From assembly GCA_016098155.1 (NCBI GenBank), contig JAAAJB010000722.1, positions 1 to 15,668 of the forward strand: 15,668 nt of DNA. Reading direction: 5' to 3'. Under the pieces are notes generated by a model. The model was not told the origin of the DNA. It saw nothing but the letters and a program-made list of their open reading frames with translations, and did not search any database. The translations under genes and the position numbers were made by a program. Origin of the DNA: Actinomortierella ambigua. Lineage: Eukaryota; Mortierellomycota; Mortierellomycetes; Mortierellales; Mortierellaceae. Below are positions 1 through 9,900 of this stretch, piece by piece. Numbering within the stretch: the stretch's first letter is position 1; each line of letters begins with the position of its first letter.

Positions 1-565
1 GGTATGCGACTGACGGCCGTCGGGTGGCACCTACACTTTCCTGCAAGTCGACACAAGGCTGTCATCTCTCCATTGCTCCACCATCCTGACGCGAGTGTCT
101 TGGCCAATAGCCATATCGATTTGTCGTTCCTCTTGTGCTTCATAGCAGCGTGAGTGATGATAAAGAAGGAGGTGTCACGCATCTTGTAAATTCTATGTCA
201 GCAGTTATAGCAGTTTGCCGAAAAAAGTGCCTGCCATGGTTCACTGTACCGCGGCAGCCACTACTACGCAAACGTTGATACTCCTGTTAGTGTCTACTTG
301 GTGCAATCCAGCGTTTTGTCCATTGCAGATATTTCATGAACCAAGTAGCGAGGGGGCTTAAAAATGGTTTGGCCTTTTTGCTTGCTCTCAATCGATGTTA
401 AGGTTATCTGGTTAGAGTTCACCAGCATCTGGCTACATGGAGATTGAAATGCTACCCGCAGAGTACGTGTACTCAACTATCTAGCTGAACGAAGGAAGTG
501 AAAAGAAGAGAGACAGAGAAATCGAAGTCTTTTCTCAAGCACAGCATGGATTGATCTTGGTATAT

Positions 566-747
566 GAAGACTGCAAGTTTACTATGAAAACTGCAGTATT
601 CATTTAGGGTGTAATAATGTTTTTCTCACCTCACTGCAAGCATGTAAGCCCAGCCTTGACCTCACAACCAAAAGACAGTCATACATAGTTCTATTCTATT
701 TTATTATATTTTCTATTCAGTCGAAGACTGCAAGTTTACTATGAAAA
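566..747. repeat. 25-bp direct repeat pair
   Basis: The identical 25-base string beginning GAAGACTGCAAG and ending ACTATGAAAA occurs at 566-590 and again at 723-747, both on the plus strand and 157 bp apart start to start. The flanking bases differ, so the identity ends abruptly. This could be a local duplication, the remains of a small repeat family, or a pair of protein-binding sites. The sequence does not decide between them. Confidence 0.85.
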
Positions 748-767
748 TTGATTTTTGATGTACATGA

Positions 768-784
768 TTTTTTTTTTTTTTTTT
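768..784. repeat. T17 homopolymer
   Basis: Seventeen consecutive T residues lie 20 bp after the second copy of the 25-bp repeat. This could be a plain poly(dA:dT) promoter element for the gene downstream, which is common in fungi, or the poly(A) scar of a minus-strand retroposed sequence. No target-site duplication is clear, so the promoter reading is slightly preferred. Confidence 0.7.
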
Positions 785-866
785 GCCAATAACGTGTTAT
801 CCGCTCGTCTGGCTACCCGGGAATCGTTGAAATACGGAAAAATTATCGGAGCAGAGCCAAGGTAAC

Positions 867-875
867 ACATAAAAG
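867..875 (+). promoter_or_regulatory. TATA-like box of the 1151 gene
   Basis: The string ACATAAAAG fits a fungal TATA element. About 25-30 bp downstream begins a CT- and AC-rich leader (about 895-1038) that starts ATCACCATC and contains no ATG, as expected for a transcription start followed by a 5' UTR. This is inference from layout only. Confidence 0.4.
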
Positions 876-1038
876 CTGTCGCTTTCCAGCGTTCGATCAC
901 CATCAAGCTTCTCCCTCTAAATCACTCGTCAAAATTCTGTCCTTCCCAAGAACCATTGCTGGCATCTCAAGTCTCTCATATCGTATCCCTCGCAAGGCAA
1001 CCAAAGACCAGTCGCTAGATTACTAACAAATACTCCTG

Positions 1039-1147
1039 GTAAGGCAGAGTCTGGTGGACTGCTACACTTTCTTTTAAATGAACACCCATCCCCCGACTTG
1101 TCTGGTCATGTCCTAACCGGTTTCTCATGAAAATCACTTCTAACTAG
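1039..1147 (+). other. Probable 5'-UTR intron
   Basis: The donor is CTG/GTAAGG and the acceptor is TAACTAG/ATC. A CTAAC branch-site match lies about 34 nt before the acceptor. The length of 109 nt is in the range of the better supported introns of this window. It would place an intron three bases before the start codon of the 113-residue ORF. Confidence 0.4.
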
Positions 1148-1150
1148 ATC

Positions 1151-1492
1151 ATGAACTCGAAGGAAGTATCATTGGGGCCCTTTGGAAAGGTGGCGCCCGT
1201 GGAAACTCATGATTGCGCCCGCTGCTGCTATGTCCTTGGTGACAAATCCACAAATGGTTACCCTGTGGTTAACGGAACCCATCTTTTAAATGGCACCGAT
1301 GCCATTCCTGTTAAAAGTGGCGGTCTCGGATACTACTCGGACGAACCTAACGCGATGTACCTTCCATGCCCTGTAACCATCCACACGGTAGCTTTGTACT
1401 ATTCATCTGACGCTACAGCCATTAAGGCCCTCCCCAGTATGGCCACACTCTTGCTCCCCCTCCTTGTCCTTCTACTTGTCATGCGGAGATAA
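1151..1492 (+). CDS. Hypothetical 113-residue protein with hydrophobic C-terminus
   Basis: I do not recognise a family. The ORF encodes 113 residues with a cysteine cluster near the N-terminus (CARCC, residues 22-26), two adjacent N-glycosylation sequons (NGT) around residues 41-49, and a strongly hydrophobic end (ATLLLPLLVLLLV) closed by Arg-Arg. That end would suit a tail anchor or a GPI-attachment signal, but no N-terminal signal peptide is present, which conflicts with the sequons. A probable leader intron runs from GTAAGG at 1039 to AG at 1147, with a CTAAC branch site near 1113. The new exon then opens ATC-ATG, and the frame upstream of the intron is closed by a TAA, which supports this start. 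An AATAAA follows 17 bp after the stop. It could be a real small gene, the last exon of a longer one, or chance. Confidence 0.4.
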   Translation: MNSKEVSLGPFGKVAPVETHDCARCCYVLGDKSTNGYPVVNGTHLLNGTDAIPVKSGGLGYYSDEPNAMYLPCPVTIHTVALYYSSDATAIKALPSMATLLLPLLVLLLVMRR

Positions 1493-1508
1493 ATCTCCCC
1501 TTCCACAT

Positions 1509-1514
1509 AATAAA
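1509..1514 (+). terminator. Polyadenylation signal AATAAA
   Basis: A perfect AATAAA lies 17 bp after the TAA of the 113-residue ORF, in a short AT-rich patch. Its position fits a very short 3' UTR. The hexamer alone is weak evidence. Confidence 0.35.
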
Positions 1515-2382
1515 CGATAGGATCGAGTACATTCTAGGTCATTTCATACCACCACTCATTGAGCAACCTGTCTCTAGCTAAAATGGGGGAGAAACTTTTG
1601 TGTCTTGGGATCAAGCCATTGAGATCACATCAAGGCAGAATTTGTTCGTGGCAGCCTAATACTTGTTCGCAAACAAATAGATGGAAGAAGAGATACTGGC
1701 CAGCTAGAGGTTCTGCTTAGATGCTCTATGCAATTGTCGCCACTACGCTAGTCGATCGTGTATATGCGACGCATCTGTTGACATGCAAGAGTGGTATCGT
1801 TGGCAGCGACGTATTGGAAGAAGGATCCCTCAAATGTCCAACCCACCGGAATGCGATGGCAACTCCTGTCTGCGACTGGCGATCAACAGATCCTGATCTG
1901 TGGTGCAGACGATAAGACTTGTAGTGACGGGTTGTCTCATGGCAATGAGCCTTGTGAGGGAGAGAGAAGGGGAATGGGTGCACAAGTAACAGAGTAGACT
2001 GGGGGCGTAGAGAGGGCTACGGACAGAACATCGTTTCGATTGACTAGGGCGTAAGCAAGGTTTCTTGGTCGTAGACTCGGGATCATGAAGCGCTGCTCTC
2101 TTGTGGAAAGTGTTAGATGAGCGCGCATGCACGAGGCGAACGCTTGCGGATGTGACTATGGGGTTTATGAGAGCTATTGAAGCTTGCACCCATACCTTGA
2201 GAGGGGGGCTGCTCTCCACAATTTTCGATGTAGCACATGCGAGTCGGAAAGGCAACTGGATCTGGCAATTGGGTTCAAGAGCTTCGCCCCTTTTGGGACA
2301 ACTTGGCGGCGGTGGCTTGAGGTGGTCTTGCCTTTGCTGGATATCCGTCCCTCAAGTCCCTGCGATGCGGAAGAGACGACCG
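1515..2382. other. Intergenic region, no supported gene
   Basis: Several overlapping open frames of 60-150 codons exist on both strands. None shows a recognisable domain, continuous hydrophobic pattern or bordering splice sites, and they overlap one another in different frames. I see no RNA gene or repeat here. The end of the stretch is taken to be promoter of the small gene starting at 2480. Confidence 0.5.
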
Positions 2383-2390
2383 AAACCCTA
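2383..2390 (+). promoter_or_regulatory. Telo-box-like AAACCCTA motif
   Basis: AAACCCTA lies 90 bp before the proposed start codon at 2480 and just before a CT-rich leader. Telomere-repeat-like boxes of this type are known in promoters of translation and growth genes in plants and some fungi. An 8-bp match is weak on its own and is noted for its position. Confidence 0.25.
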
Positions 2391-2479
2391 CGGAAAGGGA
2401 AGGCCTCTCTGCAAGGTTCCTTTATTGCTTCCTCCTACTTCTCTCCCACACTCCAATCGGCAATTTCTTCGATTCCACC

Positions 2480-3262
2480 ATGCTCGGACTGAATCTCCAG
2501 AAGCCCTCCCACATCATGTACTGCTGGTATGCAACCGAGTAGTGGCGCATTAGTTTCTGTCGAGTTGCTGCTTCCTTGCATGTTGGTCAGAATGAATGAA
2601 CGTGGACAATGGCTGATTCAATGCACTCTTTCTCCTGTATTCATGTATATCCACCTCGCCACTTGCTTGCTTTGGGTGGCATCGCGTACTTTAGGGCGGC
2701 ACTGACAGTCGGTAGGGTAGAAGATGACTTTGTTTCTCTGTTGTCACTGATCATACTTGCACAGAGACGGCTGATCTAATCATATTGGGTGATATACAAT
2801 CCTCAATTGCAATGTATTTTCTTTGGGGGGTGGGTGATAGTGTCCGTCAGTACCTATGCCATGACCAAGAATGCCATCTACCACAGGAAGCGCGAATATC
2901 ACTTTGAGACTTCGTATCCACCCGCAGAGGATCTGACCTGTAAGTAATCGAGTGCGTCTGAGGGGATTGAGCTAAGAGGATCTAAACAAAGTTGAATGCA
3001 ACGAAAGGTGAACTCACTCGTTCTATTACACACTTTATCCGTTTTTCCTATTGGAACCCCTCTCAAACCCCAACCCCCAACCCCCCTTTGCCAAAATCAT
3101 GTGGCCTCTTCTACACTCTCTGTACTCTTTCCTTATCACCACTCTCTTGCAGGGGAAGAGCGGATAGCTAAAGACAAGGCAAATGCAGCCAAGAAGGGTT
3201 ACAACATTGACTATGATGCCATTCGCCGCAAGGTTGAGGAGAACAGCGCCGCTGGCAAGTAG
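2480..3262 (+). CDS. Small membrane-type protein of about 90 residues, spliced, with a probable micro-exon
   Basis: Preferred model: exons 2480-2526, 2695-2711 (17 nt), 2841-2939 and 3153-3262, totalling 273 nt and 90 residues in a continuous frame. The start sits in CACC-ATG after a CT-rich leader. Donors are GTATGC, GTAGGG and GTAAGT; acceptors are TTTAG, GATAG and TTGCAG. The protein begins MLGLNLQKPSHIMYC, then has a hydrophobic stretch of about 18 residues ending near STYAMT (residues 12-29). A basic patch (YHRKREYHF) and a charged C-terminal tail rich in Lys, Glu and Ala follow. This resembles the size and layout of small single-pass subunits of mitochondrial membrane complexes, but I recognise no family. 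The last two exons are the firmest part. Alternatives are a three-exon form using the acceptor at 2850 (81 residues, no membrane segment) and a start at 2609 reading through to 2711 (103 residues). Confidence 0.55.
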
Positions 3263-3917
3263 CTTCAGCAGTGCATGAACCATAGGATTATCCTACCTAC
3301 CCCACTAGATAGCAGATTGTTTATTCCCTCACACAAAATGTATCATAAGACGCGACCTCATCCTGCGGCTGCCCCTCTTCTTTCGTCCTCACCCTCCTCG
3401 TAACTCTCTCTTCTTTCCTCCCAACGCTGATGTGCAGTATGTGATGGCCAGAGTAACAGGATAATGAGAAGAGGAAAGTAAGAGCGATCGAGAGAGAGAC
3501 AGAGACAGTTGTGGGTGTGTGAACTAAGGGTGTGCACAGTGTGAACGACAGGAACAGGAACAGGGACAGGGACAGCAGCCAGCACTGACCGTGTTGCTGG
3601 GAGAGAAAGAGTAGTGAGGAACAAAGGGGGTGGGGAAAGAAGTGAGTGCCGCCATGCGCGTGCGGTCCTTTTTCTCGAGGGCATTGGCTGTGCGTTGGTT
3701 TGCTCACAGGGGAGCAAGAGAAACAGGAGGTTCACCCTTTCCTCTGTACACCTTTCGTCAGGTAGCTTTTTTTTTGTGTCCTTCTCCACTCGACCCTCTT
3801 TTGTCCTCGCTACTCTTTCCTTTTCAGAGACCTTTTCCTCTCTCACTTTCTCTCCCCTTCATTTTTTTTTTTTGCACTTTCTGCATTCCTGCCATTCAAT
3901 ACCACTTTACCCCTAGC
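3263..3917 (+). promoter_or_regulatory. Promoter and leader region of the SLC12 gene
   Basis: This 655-base stretch carries the 3' end of the preceding gene and the promoter/leader of the transporter gene. It is divided into strand-biased blocks: pyrimidine-rich at about 3355-3422, purine-rich at about 3466-3625 and strongly pyrimidine-rich at about 3755-3905, which includes T runs of 9 and 12. The last block, directly before the ATG, looks like the pyrimidine-rich leader common in fungal genes. No clear TATA box is visible. Open frames on the minus strand here are low-complexity shadows. Confidence 0.5.
3548..3575. repeat. Imperfect hexanucleotide repeat (ACAGGR)
   Basis: Four full units of ACAGGA/ACAGGG plus a partial fifth follow each other within the purine-rich block upstream of the transporter gene. 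It is a short microsatellite with no evident function. Confidence 0.7.
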
Positions 3918-6900
3918 ATGTCAGGCAGGCACCTTGATGGGTCTCCACCTGCACTAGATTCCACCGATGAGACCCCGTCATTGACATTCACCTCCAACAC
4001 ACCCCGTAACCCACACCGAACCAGGACTGCCGACCTGGACGACGCTCCAGCTAGTTTTAGGCCCATCTCCACGCCTGTTTCAGCAACAGTAGCAGCGGCA
4101 GCGGCACCTGCAGTGTCTTCCCCAGGATCAGGGCCTGCACGATCAAGCATCCCGCCGCATGTTCTGTCAGGAGGCTCTAATAGACTAAGCCGTCGCCACA
4201 ACCGACCTGCTCTTCCAAGTGGATATGGCGGGAACACTAGTAGTTTTGCCGCATCGCCGACGGGCCTGAGCAGTAGCAATACTGCTGCCAACAGTCATTC
4301 TGCTGCTGCTGCTGCTGCTGCTGATACGGCTACTGCGAATGCAACAGGGCGACCTCAGACATTGTATCAGGCTGTGACCTGGAAGGAGAATCTCGATGCA
4401 TTCCATCGCCGCTTGCGACGGGGGAGTCTGAGTATGGATGCATCCACAACAGAGGACGAGAACCCTACAGCTTCGAGTCGAGCTGCTCAGGTTAAAGAAC
4501 GCGGCCCTTCGGGCTTGCGCGTGAATCAAGGTAAAGGAAGTGCCCCTTCTCCCCCTTATCTTTCTTTTTTCACACGGAAGATTACCATGGAAAAAAAAAA
4601 GCTGTTTTGAACCTGAGAAGGGAGAGGTGGGGGGGGGAAGGAGCGATAAAATAAAGGTCTCCTCTTTCCCCCCTAACCACCTTTGGTTGTTACAAGACTT
4701 TCTAAAACTCTGTTCCTCTTCTTGACTTGCCGTGAATCTTATCAGACGAAAGTAGTCACCTTCTAGGCAGTGATGGCGACAGCAGTAGTACCGGCTATGC
4801 TGTCGATGCGGACCACAAGTCTGCTGGATACGGCACCATGGGTCACCACGGCCATCACGATCAACACCCATACCCAAACCAACATGTCGACTATGTCGAC
4901 ACCAAAGACCACACTCTGACTGGAGGACATCCTCTCAATCCTAATATCCCTTCGCATCATCATCATCCTCGTCATCCTCACCACCCTCACCCTCACCACC
5001 ATCGCCACCACCACTACCACGACAATACCGCTACCAACTCGGCAGATCCCGTCTTCCCCGTGACGCTGAATCCAGCGCTGGCGACGACCAAGCCCTCGTC
5101 GAAGCTGGGCACGTTTTCAGGAGTGTTTATCCCCTGTGTGCTCAGTATCTGGGGGATCATTCTGTTCCTGCGTTTTGGATTTATCATTGGGCAAGTCGGG
5201 GTGGTGGGGACGATGGTGATGTTTGTGGTCGGGTACTTGATCGATGTGTTGACGACGTTCTCGCTGAGCGCGATCAGCTCGAATGGCACTGTTCGAGGCG
5301 GAGGGCCATACTATTTGATCTCACGATCGCTCGGACCCGAGTTTGGCGGGAGCATTGGCTTGATCTATTTCTTGGGCGCCGTGTTGGCCGGCGGGATGAA
5401 CGTCCTGGGCTTTGTCGAGCCGTTAATGGCCAACTTTGGCGAGGCTACGGGGACGGTGTACCGCGTGCTGCCGGAAGGCGTTGTTTGGCAGTTTATGTAT
5501 GGGACCATCCTTCTTGTGCTCTGCACTCTTATCTGCCTCGTGGGAGCAAAGGTAGGACAAGTTTTTTTTTTTTTGGCTCTGTTGTGGAGGTATGTTACAA
5601 GTTTGATTAGGTGACCTATTTGTGTTCTAAAACCACTGTTTTCTTTTTTGCCTTTCCTTCCTTGTACTCAACAACAACAACAACAACAACAACAAAACAA
5701 TCTGTTGCTATGGGGATCTTCCACGTATCTCAAAACAACAACATCTGCGCTCTCAAGCTCTTTACCAAGACTTCCTTGGTGCTAGCGGTGATCATCTTCT
5801 TATCGACGGTTTCCATCTTTGTCTCATTTGCGCTCGTGCCGGCGTTCACCATCCCTGAGCGCAACATTGAGTACAATGGGTTCTCGATGGAGACCCTCAA
5901 GGACAACCTTTGGCCACAGTTTACGAGTGATGGGCCAGGTGGACCCATGTTCAATTTTCAGATTGTCTTTGGCGTCCTGTTTCCAGCCTGCACTGGGATC
6001 TTGGCGGGCGCATCCATGTCTGGCGACCTCGAGAACCCCAGCCGTTCCATCCCACGTGGCACGCTCTGGGCCGTTGGCTCGACATTTATTGTGTATACGG
6101 CCATTGTCATTCTGATGGGAGGCTCCATTGCCCGAACGACCATGCATACAGACATGAATATCCTGCAGGATGTAAGTAACCAAATTGTCTATGCCAACCA
6201 AACGCTTTTTCTCCACACCAATAAGAGACAGAAATAGAGTTAGCTAACCAGCCAAATATCCGCCTAACCTGCCCTGAAATCTCAATGTCTAGATTGCGCT
6301 GTCACCCCTTTTGATATCGTCAGGCGCGTTGGCGACGTCGATTTTCGCGACGCTCGGATCAGTCATTGGGGCAGCAAAGATCCTGCAGGCGATCGCGCGG
6401 GACAACCTGCTCCCGATCCTAAAGGTGTTTTCGCAGGGGACACCCAAGACGGACGAGCCGACGCTGGCGGTACTATTGACGTATGTGTTGACGCAGCTAT
6501 GTCTGTTTGTGCCCAATATGAACGCGATTGCTGCGTTTGTGTCGTTGAGCACGCTGCTGACGTTTGCGATTCTGAACCTGGCGTGTTTCTTGCTGAAGGT
6601 CGGGTCGGCGCCAAACTTTCGACCTCGGTTCCGATTTTTCCAGTGGTGGACGGCATTTTTGGGGATGATCCTGAGCGTGATGGCAATGTCATTTATGGAT
6701 CTGGGCAAGACAGTGTTGAGCGGGCTGCTGACGGCGATGCTTTTCATCTGGATCCACTATTGGTCGCCGCCAAAGCGTTGGGGGGATGTGACACAGTCCT
6801 TGATCTATCACCAGGTCCGCAAGTATCTTCTGCGACTGGACTCGCGCAAGGATCATGTCAAGTTTTGGAGACCCCAGATCCTGTTGCTCGTGCACCACCC

Positions 6901-9900
6901 AAGGTCAGAGTATCGGCTGATCCAGTTTTGTAACCATCTCAAGAAAGGTGCGCTCTATGTGCTGGGGCATGTCATTGTCGGCGATCTCCGCGACCTGATC
7001 ACCGAGTACCGACGGCAACAGTCGGCGTGGCTCAAGTTTGTGGATGTGTTGCAGATCAAGGCGTTTGTCAACATTAGCGTTGCGGACAGTGTGCGTATTG
7101 GCGCACGCAACCTGCTGCTCAGTACTGGTCTGGGAGGCATGCGACCCAACATTGTTGTGCTGGGCTCGTTCAACATGAAACGGTACATGCGCGATACCTA
7201 TGGAGAAGGGGAGGACACTCAGTTCTCACCACAGGCGGTCGCGTCGGCGATGCCGTTTGCGCTCCCGTCGTCGTCGTCGTCGTCGCCCTCGCCTTCGTCG
7301 ACATCACCAGCAGTGCCTCCACCTCTGGCGCCCCCGGTCGTGAATACGTCTCCGTTGCACACACTACTAAATATACCGATCACGCTGCCGACAGACAGCA
7401 TCCGGGCCGAGAAGGCGATCACGATCACCGACTATGTTTCGATCATCGAGGACGTTCTGTCGCTGAACAAAGCGGTCGCGATCGCCTATGGATTTGACCG
7501 TCTGGAACTCCCCGAGGACAGCTGTCGAAGGAGCGCGCGTGGCATGTTTGATTTTGGAACACAGACACCAAAGCGGTCTACATCTGCCCAACGCCGTCGA
7601 TCAAACCGGTATCACGCTCGGCACCACTATCATCACCCTCATCATCACCACCACCAACATCATCGTCATCATGGCTCGGACTCTGAGTCGAGCTCGGACG
7701 ATGAGGACGACGACCAGCGACGTGGTAGTGGCCACTTTTTGCAACGTGGTTGGCAGAACGTGACGGGACTCTTTGAACGGGGCTTTGGAAGCCGAGGTGG
7801 AGGCAGCAGTGGTGGCGATGGCGACTATGGAAAGGAGTCAACCTCACTGTTATATCGATCGGCACAACCTTCATCGCCGACGTCCAAGTCTGCGGAGAAG
7901 AAGAAAAAGAAGAAATTTATCGATCTTTGGCCAATGCAGATGTCGGTGCTCCAGACGGTTCAAGAGCGGCGCATGTCTCGGGACTTTGATTCAGGAATGG
8001 ATGGCGGTGGTTTAGGTGGATCCTTTTTCCCTCATCAGCGGTACGGCTCTTCATCATCCAACAAGGCAACGCCACCTCCATTTCCACCACAGCAGGACGT
8101 TCTGACCAATTTTGACACGTACACAATGGTGCTGCAGATGGGCTGTATCTTGCACATGGTGCCGCATTGGAAAGAAAACTATATTCTGCGGGTGATGGTC
8201 TTTGTCGAATACGAGCAAGACGTCGGGCCGGAGCAGAAGCGGCTGGAGGAGCTGCTTGAGAACCTGCGTATCCCAGCCCAAGTTAAGGTCATGTGCCTGG
8301 AGGGCGGGGATAGTGAGACATACCTGCAGCTTGTTTATGGCGACGATGACGTTGATGGCATTGCCACGGAGGAAGACGATCTTGACGTGGTGGTCCATGA
8401 AGCTTTTGACGAGCAGCAGCAGCAGTCTGTGGCGGGTGCGCCTGGAATACCCCGGCAACAACAGTCACAACAACAGCTACATCAGGATAGAGTGACATTC
8501 TATGATGAACCCACTGAAGCTTTGAGTGGCCTTCGAAACTTGAACCCGCAGTGGCGTCAGAGCATGTCGGCATCGCCGACTCCAGATGAGCCATCGGCAA
8601 CAGCAGAAGTAACAGCAGGCGGAGGACATCATGCACCTTCGATCATCTCTCCTGCACCTCGTCCTGCACCTCGTCCACCTCGCACAGAGTCGGCCGCTGT
8701 GACAGATATGGCCGCCGCCAAGGATCTGTCGACGGTACCGTACATGATGACGAGTTCCTCGCCTCCAATGATTGTGGACCGGCGCCCTGTCCGGTCAACC
8801 AGCCCACGACTGCCGTTGGCACTGCATGACCGTGGAGCAAGCGACGGTGCAGTGGCTTCGGCAGGGCTTCGTGTCAATACGGCGGTGTCACCACGGCTTT
8901 GGCCGCTCTCGACTGCTGGTGGTGGAGGAACGAAGCACCCGCAGCGTCATCGGTCGCTGATGGTTCCTGGCAGTAGCAGTAATAGTATCAGCGGCAGTAG
9001 TATTCGAACGCGACCGCGTCAGTATACAGTGTCGACGGGGGTCGGTATTGCGACGAGCGGAGCAGCATCGGCCGCCGCTGCGGCCGGTAATGGCTTCCCA
9101 GAGCGGTTCGGGACGTCGGCGCCGATGACCATGTCGATGAACTACCGCATCGGAGTGCCGCATCCAAAGCATTTCGACGATGCGGAGGCGATGGCGTCGG
9201 AGAGCGAGTCAGAGTCCCTGTCGAGTGATGACGACGACGACGATGACGACGATGATGATGATGATGGTACTGCTGCCGGTGCTACAGCTTCTTCCGGTGG
9301 ATTGAATGATCGGCCATGGCAGGGTTCATACGACGCTCTGCGGATGGGGACGGCGGTGTCGACATCGGGCACGATGGTCATGCCGGATCAACAACAACAT
9401 CATCATCACCATCAAGCTTCAATGATGGACGACGGTGGTCCAGGGTTCGGTGGCGGATCCTCCCATCAGCATCTGGCGGCGCCGCGACCTACCTCCTCGT
9501 TGGCGGTGCCATACCTGCAGCCTGGATTGTTGGTGGATGACCACAATCCATGGGCGAGCAGTGCTGGTGCTGTTGGTGCAACTACAACGACGAGCGGTGG
9601 TTCTTCATCCGGACCGCCTCCGGTAAGGCCATCGTCACGTGTTGGCGGCTCGAGCGGATTTAGGTCTTTAGAGGCGACGCCGGAGATGGATGAGGAAGAA
9701 GAAGAGGAGGAGGAAGAAGAAAGCACTTCGGAGGAAGAGAGTGAGAAGGAAGGGGAGGCGGAGGAGGGGACGAAGAAGACAAAGAAGAAAGACCGCTGTA
9801 GCTCTCGATCCGCTGTGCCACAGCTCTCTCGACAGCCGAGCGGACTTGGCATTCAGCTCGCAAGACAGCAGCAACAGGAAGAAACCTATCAACGCCGTGG

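Larger units (their letters stand above)
1..865. other. Intergenic region, no supported gene
   Basis: I see no convincing coding exon on either strand here; the only open frame (60 codons, minus strand, 294-476) has no recognisable protein character. The stretch from about 550 to 785 is AT-rich and contains a 25-bp direct repeat and a T17 run, listed separately. The last part (790-865) probably belongs to the promoter of the gene that follows. Confidence 0.6.

Noticed and set aside
1830..2255. 141-codon minus-strand ORF
   Set aside because: No recognisable motif, no splice or promoter context, and competing frames of similar length on both strands.
2101..2553. 150-codon and 102-codon plus-strand ORFs
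   Set aside because: They overlap each other in different frames, show no domain, and overlap the leader and first exon of the better supported spliced gene at 2480.
3321..3846. Minus-strand ORFs of 128-162 codons upstream of the transporter gene
   Set aside because: They arise from purine/pyrimidine-biased DNA and encode simple Glu/Arg or Leu/Ser-rich strings with no conserved feature.
4540..4725. 61-codon ORF within intron 1 of the transporter gene
   Set aside because: It lies almost wholly within a well-bounded intron and has G-rich and A-rich simple sequence.
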